NCBI RefSeq assembly: GCF_024281235.1 | Contig: NZ_JAHWXY010000001.1 | Span: 310,001 to 374,000 of the forward strand | Source of the DNA: Shinella daejeonensis | GTDB taxonomy: Bacteria > Pseudomonadota > Alphaproteobacteria > Rhizobiales > Rhizobiaceae | Length of the DNA: 64,000 bases | Reading direction: 5' to 3' | Shown here: positions 1 through 7,637 of the stretch, one piece after another | Layout: every line of letters begins with the position of its first letter | Numbering within the stretch: the stretch's first letter is position 1 | The notes under the pieces: generated by a model | What the model was told of the DNA's origin: nothing | Databases searched by the model: none | Seen by the model: the letters and a program-made list of their open reading frames with translations, nothing else | Position numbers and translations under genes: made by a program

Positions 1-179
1 ATGGCAAATCGATGAAAAAGCGGAAGCAAAACTGTGGATTTTCATCGCCTGAAGACCGCCGCGGCGGGCCGGCCCTGGTGAGGGACACCGGCCGGCCGCA
101 GTGCGAAAGCGGTTGATCTTTTCCGGCAGGAACGACAGAAATCACCGGGAGCGCATTCCGCGCCGCATGGAGAAACGCC
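1..179. other. Left-edge stretch without a supported gene
   Basis: No open frame here is convincing. A GC-rich imperfect inverted repeat (about 60-100, GGCCGGCC-type arms) could be a transcript end. On the minus strand an ATG at 45-43 opens a frame that runs off the left edge (about 15 codons visible, beginning MKIHSFASAF), so the start of a leftward gene is possible but cannot be judged from so little sequence. Confidence 0.25.
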
Positions 180-704
180 TTGGCAACGCTCGGCAGCCCT
201 GCATTCCGCCTCTATCTCCTGCGTCATGCCCGCAGCGCCCCGGGCCGGCCGGGACAGCGGGATTTCGACCGGCCGCTCGATGACGAAGGCTTCGCGGAAG
301 CCGAGGTCATCGCCGAGGAGGCGGCCGATCAGGGCTATCGGCCGGATGTGATCATCTCCTCCACGGCCGTGCGATGCCGCCAGACGGCCGCTCCCTTCCG
401 GCGGACCATGAGCGAAGAACTGCCCGTCGAATATATCGATGCGCTCTATTCCGGCGCGGTCGGCGCCTATGCGGAAATCGCCTTTGCCGGACGGCGGGAA
501 AAATCCGTGATGCTGGTCGGCCACAATCCGATGATCGAGGAATTCTTCCATCGCCTTGCCGGAGATGCCGTCATCGCCGCCGCCATCCCGCTCGGCTATC
601 CGACGGCGGGCCTGGCGATCATCGACTTCGACACACGACCGACCGAGACGGAACACGGCGGCGGACGCTTTTCCGGTTTCGTCACGCCGCACGGCAAGGG
701 TTAA
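180..704 (+). CDS. SixA-like histidine phosphatase family protein
   Basis: A 174-residue protein of the histidine phosphatase (phosphoglycerate mutase) superfamily, in the short SixA-like subgroup that removes phosphate from phosphohistidine or small phosphoesters in the cytoplasm. Near the N-terminus it has the LLRHARSA motif, where the usual RHG reads RHA, with the catalytic His. The second catalytic His lies in VGHNPMIEEF in the C-terminal half. The length matches SixA-type proteins. The start is a TTG preceded by GGAGAAA at a good distance; no in-frame ATG gives a better N-terminus. It lies about 80 bp upstream of ycjX on the same strand, which has its own promoter-like sequence. The substrate cannot be told from sequence; a role in dephosphorylating an Hpt protein is known for E. 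coli SixA but is only a possibility here. Confidence 0.8.
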   Translation: MATLGSPAFRLYLLRHARSAPGRPGQRDFDRPLDDEGFAEAEVIAEEAADQGYRPDVIISSTAVRCRQTAAPFRRTMSEELPVEYIDALYSGAVGAYAEIAFAGRREKSVMLVGHNPMIEEFFHRLAGDAVIAAAIPLGYPTAGLAIIDFDTRPTETEHGGGRFSGFVTPHGKG

Positions 705-732
705 CCTCGCAGGAACAGGAGATCGCGCACCC

Positions 733-761
733 CTTTTCTATTCCCGGCGCGCATCCTATAT
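733..761 (+). promoter_or_regulatory. Sigma-70-type promoter candidate for ycjX
   Basis: A -10 hexamer CTATAT (756-761) matches the rhizobial consensus exactly. The -35 CTTTTC (733-738) matches CTTGAC at four of six places, with a 17-nt spacer. The ycjX TTG start lies about 25 nt downstream of the -10 element. Confidence 0.4.
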
Positions 762-785
762 CGTTTGTGATGCTGGAAAGAGACC

Positions 786-2261
786 TTGCCGCCTAGACTG
801 ACCACCCTTACCGACGAGGCCCGCCTGGCGCTCGACACGCTTGCCGGACGTGCGGCCAGCCTCGTCAGCCCTTCCGTCCGCCTCGGTGTGACCGGCCTTT
901 CGCGTGCCGGCAAGACCGTTTTCATTTCCGCCCTTGTCCACAATCTCCTGAACGGAGGCCGCCTGCCGCTCGTCGAGGCGATCCGTTCCGGCCGCGTCTC
1001 CCGCGTCCGCCTCGAACCGCAGCCTGACGACGCCGTGCCGCGCTTCCAGTATGAGGATCATATCCACGCGCTGGTCACCGACCGCATCTGGCCGGATTCC
1101 ACCCGCGCGATCTCGCAGCTTCGCATCACGCTCGATTACGAAAGCGCCAGCGGCTGGGGCCGCCTGCTGTCGCCGGGGCGGCTGTCCATCGACATCGTCG
1201 ACTATCCGGGTGAATGGCTGCTCGACCTGCCGCTGCTCACACAGGATTATCGCACCTTCAGCAAGAATACGGCCGCGCTTGCCGGCGGCGGCATCCGGGC
1301 GGAACTCGCCCGCGACTGGCTCGCCCTTTCCGCAACCGTCGATCCCGAGGCCACGGCCGAGGAAGCCACGGCCCGCAAGCTGGCGGAAGCTTTCACCGGA
1401 TACCTGAAAGCCTGCAAATCCGACGAGCGCTCGCTTTCCACCCTGCCCCCCGGCCGCTTCCTCATGCCCGGCGACCTGGAGGGCTCGCCCGCCCTCACCT
1501 TCGCGCCGCTCCCCGCCCTTGCGGACGGCCGGCCGGGGAAAGATTCGCTGCACGCGATGATGGAACGCCGCTACGAGGCCTATAAGACGCATGTCGTGCG
1601 TCCCTTCTTCCGGGAGCATTTCGCCCGGCTCGACCGGCAGATCGTGCTGGTCGACGCGCTTCAGGCGGTCAATCGCGGTGCGGAGGCGGTCCATGATCTG
1701 GAGCGGGCGCTCGGCGACGTGCTTGCCTGCTTCCGTCCCGGCGCGAACAGTTTCCTGTCGTCGCTGCTCACAAGGCGCATCGACCGCGTCGTCATCGCCG
1801 CCACCAAGGCCGACCACCTGCACCACGAAAGCCACCCCCGGCTGGAGGCGCTGACCCGCCGTCTCGTCGAGCGCGCCATCGACCGCATCGGCATGAGCGG
1901 CGCGGGCATCGAGGTCATGGCGCTCGCCGCCGTGCGCGCCACCCGCGAGGCGACCGTCCGGCATGACGGGCAGGACCTGCCGGTGATCGTCGGAACACCG
2001 ATCGCCGGCGAGACGATCAATGGCGAGACCTTCGACGGCGAAAAGAAAACCGCCATATTTCCCGGGGACTTGCCGGAAAGTCCGGATTCACTTTTTCAGG
2101 CGCTTGAATCGATTCCTGAAGGGGATGCTCCCGCATTGTTCAACTTCGTGCGGTTCCGGCCGCCGCCGCTCGAAGAGACGGGCGGCGGACTGAGATTATC
2201 CGTGCCGCACATCCGCCTCGACCGGGCACTGCAATATCTGATCGGAGACCGGCTGGCATGA
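786..2261 (+). CDS. ycjX: YcjX family P-loop ATPase/GTPase
   Basis: A 491-residue member of the YcjX (DUF463) family, P-loop NTPases of stress-linked envelope operons (in E. coli with PspA regulon genes). The Walker A-like motif GLSRAGKTVF is at about residues 36-45, and DIVDYPGEW is a Walker B/G3-like segment near residue 140. Family length is usual. The start is a TTG with GGAAAGAGA just upstream, giving MPPRLTTLTDEAR, an N-terminus that looks typical for rhizobial YcjX. Its stop overlaps the start of the next gene by ATGA, so the two are almost certainly translated as a pair. The biochemical role is not established; membrane stress sensing or membrane remodelling together with its DUF697 partner is the usual inference. 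Confidence 0.9.
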   Translation: MPPRLTTLTDEARLALDTLAGRAASLVSPSVRLGVTGLSRAGKTVFISALVHNLLNGGRLPLVEAIRSGRVSRVRLEPQPDDAVPRFQYEDHIHALVTDRIWPDSTRAISQLRITLDYESASGWGRLLSPGRLSIDIVDYPGEWLLDLPLLTQDYRTFSKNTAALAGGGIRAELARDWLALSATVDPEATAEEATARKLAEAFTGYLKACKSDERSLSTLPPGRFLMPGDLEGSPALTFAPLPALADGRPGKDSLHAMMERRYEAYKTHVVRPFFREHFARLDRQIVLVDALQAVNRGAEAVHDLERALGDVLACFRPGANSFLSSLLTRRIDRVVIAATKADHLHHESHPRLEALTRRLVERAIDRIGMSGAGIEVMALAAVRATREATVRHDGQDLPVIVGTPIAGETINGETFDGEKKTAIFPGDLPESPDSLFQALESIPEGDAPALFNFVRFRPPPLEETGGGLRLSVPHIRLDRALQYLIGDRLA

Positions 2262-3322
2262 ACGATCGTCCCCGCAAGCCCGCCGCCTTCCCGCTGCCGG
2301 ACGATAGCCCGGCCGAAGCGCCATCGGCCCGCAAGCCGCGCATGCCCGCCACCTTCGACGATGCCGTGACGCTGACGCCCGACGCCGAAGATCCGTTCAT
2401 CGCCACGACGGCGGACCTGCCTGGACTGACGCCGCCGGTCGCAACGCCGCGCCGGCGACGGCTGACGCTCGGCCGTATCGCCGCCGGCGCCCTCGGCCTG
2501 CTGGTCTCGCTAGCGCTCGGTCTGTGGATCGATGCGCTGATCCGCGACCTCTTCAGCCGCAACGACTGGCTCGGCTACCTCGCCGTCGCGGCCGCCGGGA
2601 CGGCGGCGCTCGCGCTTCTCGCCATCGTGCTGCGCGAACTGTCCGGCCTGCGCCGGCTCGCCGCCGTGCAGGATCTCAAGCAGGCGGTGACGGAGGCCGC
2701 GCAGGCCTCCTCTCCGGCCGGCGGCAGGGCCATCGTCGACCGTCTCGTGCATCTTCTCGCCGCCCGTCCGCAGACGGCGCGCGGCCGCGCCCGGCTTGCC
2801 GAAACGACGGACGAGATCATCGATTCGGCCCATCTCGTGGATCTTGCCGAACGCGAGCTCATGGCCCCGCTCGACCGCGAGGCGCGCGCCCTCATCCTCG
2901 GCGCGGCCAAGCGCGTCTCCATCGTCACGGCCGTCAGCCCGCGCGCGTTGATCGACCTCGGCTACGTCCTTTTCGAATGCAGCCGGCTGGTGCGCGCCAT
3001 GGCCGAACTCTATGGCGCACGGCCGGGACGCATCGGCATGCTGCGGCTGATGCGCGACGTCGTCGCCCATCTCGCCGTCACGGGATCGATCGCCATGGGC
3101 GACGGACTGGTGCAGCAGGTGCTCGGCCACGGCCTTGCCTCGAAGCTTTCCGCCCGCCTCGGCGAGGGCGTGGTGAACGGCCTGATGACCGCGCGCATCG
3201 GCATCGCCGCCATGGACCTGTGCCGGCCCATGCCTTTCCGGGCGCTGCGTCGCCCCGGCATCGGCGATTTCGTTTCGGACCTGACGCCACGGGGAAACGC
3301 CGAGCTGCGCGACCGGGCGTGA
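2258..3322 (+). CDS. YcjF/TIGR01620 family DUF697 membrane protein
   Basis: A 354-residue inner-membrane protein of the TIGR01620 (YcjF, DUF697) family. A disordered Pro/Ala-rich N-terminus of about 65 residues is followed by two hydrophobic segments (about 72-92 and 103-123) and then a cytoplasmic helical DUF697 domain containing the segment VTAVSPRALIDLGYVLFECSRLVRAMAELYG (split: VTAVSPRALID near 230 and ECSRLVRAMAELYG near 245). The ATG overlaps the ycjX stop by four bases, indicating translational coupling. Function is unknown; the fixed pairing with the YcjX NTPase suggests a membrane anchor or effector for it. Confidence 0.88.
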   Translation: MNDRPRKPAAFPLPDDSPAEAPSARKPRMPATFDDAVTLTPDAEDPFIATTADLPGLTPPVATPRRRRLTLGRIAAGALGLLVSLALGLWIDALIRDLFSRNDWLGYLAVAAAGTAALALLAIVLRELSGLRRLAAVQDLKQAVTEAAQASSPAGGRAIVDRLVHLLAARPQTARGRARLAETTDEIIDSAHLVDLAERELMAPLDREARALILGAAKRVSIVTAVSPRALIDLGYVLFECSRLVRAMAELYGARPGRIGMLRLMRDVVAHLAVTGSIAMGDGLVQQVLGHGLASKLSARLGEGVVNGLMTARIGIAAMDLCRPMPFRALRRPGIGDFVSDLTPRGNAELRDRA

Positions 3323-3471
3323 CCGGACTGCAACACCCCGCCGATCATCGCCGGAAATCACCGCGCAACCGGGGCCGCGACGGCCATCCGCAAACCGTTC
3401 ATTAACCATTTTCGCGCAAACCTGCGGCATCCAGAGCAGGCCGCAAGGCCGATGCCCATCAAGGAACGTTC

Positions 3472-4017
3472 ATGTATTCGCGCACCTCTTTGATCGCCGG
3501 CCTCTCCGCCACGGCCATGCTTGCAACCGCCTTCGCCGCGCCCGTCTTCGCCGGGTCGCGCGACAAGGCGTTCTTCGAGCAGGTCGCCGGAAGCTGGTCC
3601 GGCCGCGGCGAGATCGTCGCCGGCAAGTACAAGGGCACCAAATTCAATTGCGACCTGACCGGTGATTCGAGCCCGGAAAAGACGGTCGGCATCAAGCTGG
3701 ACGGCTTTTGCCGGGTCGGTGTGTTCAAGCAGCCGATGTCGGCGCTGATCTCGCAGGCGGGCAGCACCTACAAGGGCAAGTTCCTCGACGGCGCGGCCGG
3801 CAAGGGCATGGATATCACCTCCGGCCAGGTCAAGGGCAACAAGGTCGTCGTCGGCATCAACCGCCAGAAGCTGAACGGCGCGATGGTCGCCAGCCTCGAC
3901 GATGCCAACACGATGAACATCACCATCTCGGTGAAGGTCGAGGATCGGATGATCCCCGTCATCGGCATGTCGCTCAACCGCGACCTCGACACGATCGCCG
4001 TCGGCTCGATCAAATAG
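3472..4017 (+). CDS. Exported protein of unknown function
   Basis: A 181-residue protein with a clear Sec signal peptide (positively charged start, hydrophobic core LIAGLSATAMLATAFA, cleavage after AAPVFAG or VFA near residue 26). The mature part is rich in Gly, Lys and Val and is predicted to be mostly beta strand, with alternating segments such as SWSGRGEIVAG and KVVVGINRQKL that recall small lipocalin-like or beta-barrel periplasmic proteins. Two Cys residues (about 60 and 80) could form a disulphide. An AAGGAAC ribosome site precedes the ATG. It stands alone, convergent with folK. I do not recognise a characterised homologue. Confidence 0.7.
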   Translation: MYSRTSLIAGLSATAMLATAFAAPVFAGSRDKAFFEQVAGSWSGRGEIVAGKYKGTKFNCDLTGDSSPEKTVGIKLDGFCRVGVFKQPMSALISQAGSTYKGKFLDGAAGKGMDITSGQVKGNKVVVGINRQKLNGAMVASLDDANTMNITISVKVEDRMIPVIGMSLNRDLDTIAVGSIK

Positions 4018-4041
4018 GCGTCGCGTCGGAATGAAGATCAG

Positions 4042-4064
4042 GGCGGGACCGTTTCAGTCCCGCC
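4042..4064. terminator. Hairpin between convergent exported-protein gene and folK
   Basis: A perfect 8-bp stem (GGCGGGAC / GTCCCGCC) with a 7-nt loop, overlapping the folK stop codon. No T-run follows on either side, so it may be a weak or factor-assisted bidirectional terminator. Confidence 0.4.
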
Positions 4065-4569
4065 ACCAGTCCGGCCCGGCGTCTGCCGGTTCGATCCCCG
4101 TCACATCCGCCCGCGAAAGCCACTCCCGCACCGTCCTGCCTTCGACGACAAGATCGGGCGCGATATCGCAAAGCGGCATCAGCACGAAGCCGCGCCCGCT
4201 CATGCGCGGATGCGGCAGTTCCAGCCGTCCGCCGGTCTGCTCCACGCCCTCGTAGGTCAAGACGTCGATATCGATGGTGCGCGGCCCCCAGCGCTCGGCC
4301 CGCACCCGCTTCATGGCCTTCTCGATATCGAGACAGGCGTCGAGAAGGGATTCCGGTCCAAGCGTCGTGTCGACGAGCGCGCAGGCGTTGAAGAACCAGT
4401 CCTGATCGGTCTTTCCCCACGGCGGCGTGCGATAGAGGCGCGAGACGGCGAAGACCCGGCAGTCGGCCCGTGCGTCGATGCAACGCAACGCTTCCGCCAT
4501 CGCCCGCGCCGGATCGCCGATATTGCCGCCGAGACCGAGCGCGGCGCGGCGCCAGCCGTCAGACGACAT
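4054..4569 (-). CDS. folK: 2-amino-4-hydroxy-6-hydroxymethyldihydropteridine diphosphokinase
   Basis: FolK/HPPK (171 residues) transfers pyrophosphate from ATP to 6-hydroxymethyl-7,8-dihydropterin, the step before dihydropteroate synthase in folate synthesis, in the cytoplasm. The family signature RWGPRTIDIDVL, with the metal-binding Asp pair, is at about residues 92-103; the N-terminal LGLGGNIGDP and the RLYRTPPWG segment are also typical. Length is usual. The start ATG lies inside the end of folB (11-bp overlap), so folP-folB-folK form a leftward operon transcribed in the order folP, folB, folK. Confidence 0.96.
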   Translation of the reverse strand: MSSDGWRRAALGLGGNIGDPARAMAEALRCIDARADCRVFAVSRLYRTPPWGKTDQDWFFNACALVDTTLGPESLLDACLDIEKAMKRVRAERWGPRTIDIDVLTYEGVEQTGGRLELPHPRMSGRGFVLMPLCDIAPDLVVEGRTVREWLSRADVTGIEPADAGPDWWRD

Positions 4570-4927
4570 GATCGACGGTCACCTGCACATAGTCGAGCAC
4601 GCCCGGCACCGGTGCATTGGGCTTGCGCACGGTGATGCGCGCCCGGCCGATCTGCGGAAACCGCTGGACGAGCACCGTCGCGATCTCCTGCGCCAGCGCC
4701 TCGATGAGATAACGGCGGCGGCCGGTGACGATCTTCTCGATTTCCTGGAAGGCGACGCCGTAATCGACGGTGGAATCGATCTCGTCGTCCGACAACGGCT
4801 TCAGCGGCCGCACCTCCAGTTCGGCATCCACGAAGAAGCGCTGGCCGAGGAATTCCTCCGCGTCATGCAGCCCGTGCCGCGCGAAGAAGGCGCAATTCTT
4901 GAGCAAGATCGTATAGGTGGTGGTCAT
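4559..4927 (-). CDS. folB: Dihydroneopterin aldolase
   Basis: FolB (122 residues) converts 7,8-dihydroneopterin to 6-hydroxymethyl-7,8-dihydropterin and glycolaldehyde, feeding FolK. The family segments FFARHGLHDAEEFLGQRF (with the conserved Glu) near the N-terminus, STVDYGVAF in the middle and ITVRKPNAPVPG near residues 98-109 (with the catalytic Lys) are all present. Normal length. It sits 19 bp after folP and overlaps folK, which supports a single folate operon. Confidence 0.95.
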   Translation of the reverse strand: MTTTYTILLKNCAFFARHGLHDAEEFLGQRFFVDAELEVRPLKPLSDDEIDSTVDYGVAFQEIEKIVTGRRRYLIEALAQEIATVLVQRFPQIGRARITVRKPNAPVPGVLDYVQVTVDHVV

Positions 4928-4946
4928 CGGTTCATCCTGTCTCGCC

Positions 4947-5819
4947 TCAGCCGCGGCTCTCGCGCGCCTTCACCTTGCGTCCGGCCTCCAGCATAGCATC
5001 CGCCATGCGGAGCGCATCCCTGTTGATTGCGACATCATGCACCCGGAAGATCGCCGCGCCGGCCTGACGCAACAGCGCCGTGGCGGCCGCCGTGCCCGCA
5101 TCCCGCTCCGCCAGGTCGCGGCCGGTCACCGCCCCGATGAAGCGCTTGCGCGAGACGCCGGCGAGCATTGGCAGTTCAAAGCCGAAAAGCTCGCCGAAAC
5201 GCGCCATCAGTTCCAGATCCTCCGCCGTATCCTTGGCGAAACCGAAGCCGGGATCGAGCACGATCGCCTCCCTGTTCACGCCGGCTTCCCGCGCGATTTC
5301 CAGCGAGCCGTTGAGGAAGTAGTAATGATCTTCCACCAGGTCCGGCAATTTTTCACGGTCGCGCCCCGTATGCATGATGCAGAGCCCCGCCCCGGTTTCG
5401 GCCGCAACACGGGCGATCTCCGGCTCGCGCTGCAATCCATGCACGTCGTTGACGATATGCGCGCCCGCCGCCACCGCCAGACGGGCGGTCCCGGCGCGAT
5501 AGGTATCGACGGAAATCAGAGCGTCGGTGGTCTTCGCCAGCGCCTCGATGACCGGCAGGATACGCGCCTGCTCCTCCTCGGCGCTGACAGGCGCGCCCCC
5601 CGGTCGCGTCGATTCTCCGCCGATATCGAGGATTTCCGCCCCCTCTTCGACACAGAGGATCGCCCGCGCGACCGCCCTGTCGGCGCTGTCAAAGCGGCCT
5701 CCGTCGGAGAAGGAATCCGGCGTAACATTGACGATCGCCATCAACACGCCGCGCGGCCCCAGTTCCAGATCGCGGCCATGGGCCAGCCTCCAGCGGAAAG
5801 GGGCGGACGGAGAAAACAT
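4947..5819 (-). CDS. folP: Dihydropteroate synthase
   Basis: FolP (290 residues) condenses 6-hydroxymethyl-dihydropterin pyrophosphate with p-aminobenzoate to dihydropteroate; it is the sulfonamide target. The first DHPS signature, MAIVNVTPDSFSDGG, is at about residues 27-41, the second, DIGGESTRPGG, near 60-70, and the C-terminal SRKRFIGA phosphate-binding segment near 225. The ATG at 5819 gives an N-terminus slightly longer than the barrel, as usual in rhizobia. First gene of the leftward folP-folB-folK operon and divergent from the DUF922 gene, with about 130 bp between. Confidence 0.95.
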   Translation of the reverse strand: MFSPSAPFRWRLAHGRDLELGPRGVLMAIVNVTPDSFSDGGRFDSADRAVARAILCVEEGAEILDIGGESTRPGGAPVSAEEEQARILPVIEALAKTTDALISVDTYRAGTARLAVAAGAHIVNDVHGLQREPEIARVAAETGAGLCIMHTGRDREKLPDLVEDHYYFLNGSLEIAREAGVNREAIVLDPGFGFAKDTAEDLELMARFGELFGFELPMLAGVSRKRFIGAVTGRDLAERDAGTAAATALLRQAGAAIFRVHDVAINRDALRMADAMLEAGRKVKARESRG

Positions 5820-5947
5820 GTCGGTATCCTTCGGCGGCCGGCCAGGGGACCGGAAAGGGTGTTGCGCTCGCGGTGGCTATGCCTCAAGCTTAAGCGAAGT
5901 TCAACCGGCGACCCAAGCCGCCGGTGACGAAAGGAATACGGACAAGA

Positions 5948-6559
5948 ATGAATTATGTCGCGCGTCTGCTCGTTCTCGCCACCCTCGCCTGTCTCCCCCT
6001 CCAGCCAGCCCGCGCAGAAACGGTCATCACCAAAAGCTTTTCCTATTTTCCTGTTGGCGGGAAAACCGCCGCGGAACTCGATGCGGAACTCGCCAGGCGG
6101 GGTCCGGTCATGAGGCGGAACGGCGCTCGTCATCCCGGTGCGACACGCATCAAATGGGGCGGCTCGGTCACCTATGTGCGCCGCGGCACCCGTTGCGCAG
6201 TTGGCGAGGCGACGGTCACGCTGTCCACGCAGATTATCCTGCCGCGCTGGAAGAACCGGCGGCGGGCCGAGCCCTCGCTGGCGCTCGTCTGGGACACGCT
6301 GTCCCGGGATATCAAGCGGCATGAGGAGCGTCATGCGGAAATCGCCCGCAATCATGCCCGGGCGCTGGAACGCACCCTCACCCGGCTGCCCGCACAGGCC
6401 GACTGCGCCCGCATGCAGACGCGCGTCGACCGCGCCACGGCGGATGCCGTCGCCGCCCATGACGCCGATCAGGCCCGCTTCGACCGGGTGGAGGCGAAAA
6501 ACTTCGACGCCCGCATGATGCGGCTCCTGACCTATCGGCTGAAGGGCCAGACGCAGTAA
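5948..6559 (+). CDS. DUF922 family periplasmic zinc-protease-like protein
   Basis: A 203-residue protein of the DUF922 family (predicted secreted Zn-dependent proteases). From the ATG at 5948 it starts with a signal peptide (MNYVARLLVLATLACLPLQ, cleavage after ARA near residue 23). The mature part has a strand-rich N-terminal half and a helical half containing HEERH, an exact HExxH zinc-protease motif, at about residues 124-128. A GTG at 5924 would add eight residues before the signal peptide; the ATG is preferred because AAAGGA lies upstream and the signal peptide is then of normal form. Substrate unknown. Confidence 0.8.
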   Translation: MNYVARLLVLATLACLPLQPARAETVITKSFSYFPVGGKTAAELDAELARRGPVMRRNGARHPGATRIKWGGSVTYVRRGTRCAVGEATVTLSTQIILPRWKNRRRAEPSLALVWDTLSRDIKRHEERHAEIARNHARALERTLTRLPAQADCARMQTRVDRATADAVAAHDADQARFDRVEAKNFDARMMRLLTYRLKGQTQ

Positions 6560-6645
6560 GCGCCGGCTGCATGCAATGCCCGGAGCATCCGGACTTGCCG
6601 TAGCGCACGCATTCCGAATCGAATTCCGGCCGCCCTATGTATTGA

Positions 6646-6660
6646 TTAACAAGAGATTAA
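6646..6660 (+). promoter_or_regulatory. CtrA-type box TTAA-N7-TTAA
   Basis: TTAACAAGAGATTAA is an exact match to the CtrA consensus TTAA-N7-TTAA and is followed by the favoured C. A -10-like CATATC follows at about 6671-6676. The only rightward transcription unit before the next leftward genes is the candidate small RNA. Confidence 0.5.
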
Positions 6661-6689
6661 CGAATCTCTCCCATATCGCGGAAAACCGG

Positions 6690-6926
6690 CCATTTTTCAC
6701 GGAAAATACTGGTGAATTCTAGCGATAGCAGACATTCGTCAAGCGCTCTATTGTCGATACAACGAGATGCGCGGGAAGGAACTCACGCGATCCCCGCAGT
6801 CTCCAGATCGTTTTGATACAGGTTCTCCCGGCGCATCCCCGGTATGCAGCAGGTTTCTCCTCCCTCCCTGTTGCGATGCGCCCTCCTTGCCTCGCTCGCC
6901 CTAACCGGTCGGCGAGGCATTTTTTT
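6690..6926 (+). ncRNA. Candidate small RNA with anti-Shine-Dalgarno motif
   Basis: A canonical rho-independent terminator (6889-6926) has no coding gene on its own strand within 330 bp, so an independent transcript should end here. Upstream are possible stem-loops (GCGGG/CCCGC at about 6771-6797, GCAT/ATGC at about 6833-6847) and an unpaired pyrimidine run with CTCCTCCC at 6857-6864. That motif is characteristic of alphaproteobacterial cuckoo/CcsR/alpha-r14 type small RNAs, in which it sits in loops and pairs with Shine-Dalgarno regions. The 5' end is not defined: 6690 assumes a start just after the -10-like CATATC downstream of the CtrA-type box. The true RNA could be only about 100 nt. Confidence 0.4.
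6889..6926 (+). terminator. Rho-independent terminator, plus strand
   Basis: A 7-bp perfect stem GCCTCGC / GCGAGGC (6889-6895 and 6912-6918) with a 16-nt loop is followed by A and seven T residues (6920-6926). There is no T-run for the minus strand, so it acts rightward only. Confidence 0.8.
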
Positions 6927-6931
6927 CGTGG

Positions 6932-7612
6932 TCATTCCTCACCGGCCGCCGCGCCGCGAAGCTTTTTCGCCACCCGTGTCGAGGTCGTATATTCGAGCGT
7001 CGTGCGCCCACCACCGGCAAGGCGTCGCCGCACGGCCTGCGTCATCAGCGCCGCCTCGTGGAAGCCGGACAGGATGAGCCGCAGCTTTCCGGGATAATGG
7101 CAGGCGTCCCCGATGGCGAAGACGCCGGCCGTCGTGGTCTCGAAGGTTTCCGCCCCGACCCGGAAGGCATCGCCCGTCCGGGCAAGCGGCCAGTCGCGGG
7201 AGGGGCCTGGCCGGAGACACGCCTCGCCGTCCTCCCGATGAAAGGCGCCAAGCCCCGTTGCAAGGACGACGGTCCGCGCCGACAGGCTCTCCGCGCCGTC
7301 CAGCAAGACGCGCAAGCGCCCGTCCTCTTCCGCCGCAAACCCGGAGACGGTCCGGCCGAAGGAGAAGGTCGGAGAAAAAGGTGCGATCTGCGTCATCAGC
7401 CGCGCCGTCAGTTCCTCGCCGTCGATGGCGGGAAAGCCGGGAACGTCGTGGATCGGCTTGTCGGGATAAAGCGCGATGCACTGGCCGCCCGCCCGGTCGA
7501 GACTGTCGACGAGATGGCACGTCAGCCCGTAGAGACCGAGCTGGAATACGGAAAACAGCGCGACGGGACCGGCCCCGATCAGAACCACATCCGCATCGGC
7601 AAGCCCGGCCAT
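6932..7612 (-). CDS. FNR/thioredoxin-reductase-like FAD protein lacking the NAD(P)H domain
   Basis: A 226-residue flavoprotein related to TrxR-type ferredoxin-NADP+ reductases (normally about 340 residues). It keeps both halves of the FAD domain: the dinucleotide motif GAGPVA (13-18), GGQCIALYPDKPIHDVPG (42-59), the ATG motif VVLATGLGAF (115-124), FAIGDACHYPGKLRLILSGF (165-184) and the FNR-type tail LEYTTSTRVAKKL. Between residues 124 and 157 there are only about 33 residues where relatives have an entire NAD(P)H-binding domain with its own GGGDSA-type motif. The frame is continuous, so this is not a frameshift. The ATG at 7612 lies 25 bp after the ferredoxin stop, making a two-gene operon. 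Probably it exchanges electrons with the ferredoxin without using NAD(P)H directly; the partner or substrate is unknown. Confidence 0.75.
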   Translation of the reverse strand: MAGLADADVVLIGAGPVALFSVFQLGLYGLTCHLVDSLDRAGGQCIALYPDKPIHDVPGFPAIDGEELTARLMTQIAPFSPTFSFGRTVSGFAAEEDGRLRVLLDGAESLSARTVVLATGLGAFHREDGEACLRPGPSRDWPLARTGDAFRVGAETFETTTAGVFAIGDACHYPGKLRLILSGFHEAALMTQAVRRRLAGGGRTTLEYTTSTRVAKKLRGAAAGEE

Positions 7613-7637
7613 GAAAACTCCTGTCGGCGCGGTGACG

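Larger units (their letters stand above)
6560..6931. other. Gene-poor intergenic stretch with regulatory signals
   Basis: No convincing protein gene lies between the DUF922 gene and the leftward flavoprotein gene. The stretch holds a CtrA-type box (6646-6660), a pyrimidine-rich anti-Shine-Dalgarno-like segment (6857-6864) and a strong plus-strand terminator (6889-6926), all consistent with a small RNA. A 45-codon frame (ATG 6767, stop in the terminator loop near 6904) has no good ribosome site and is probably not coding. Confidence 0.5.

Noticed and set aside
5741-6460. Minus-strand 239-codon frame overlapping folP and the DUF922 gene
   Set aside because: It overlaps two genes with clear motifs and has no features of its own.
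6767-6904. 45-codon frame inside the candidate small RNA
   Set aside because: Weak ribosome site and a stop inside the terminator loop; composition is not protein-like. A small-protein role cannot be fully excluded.
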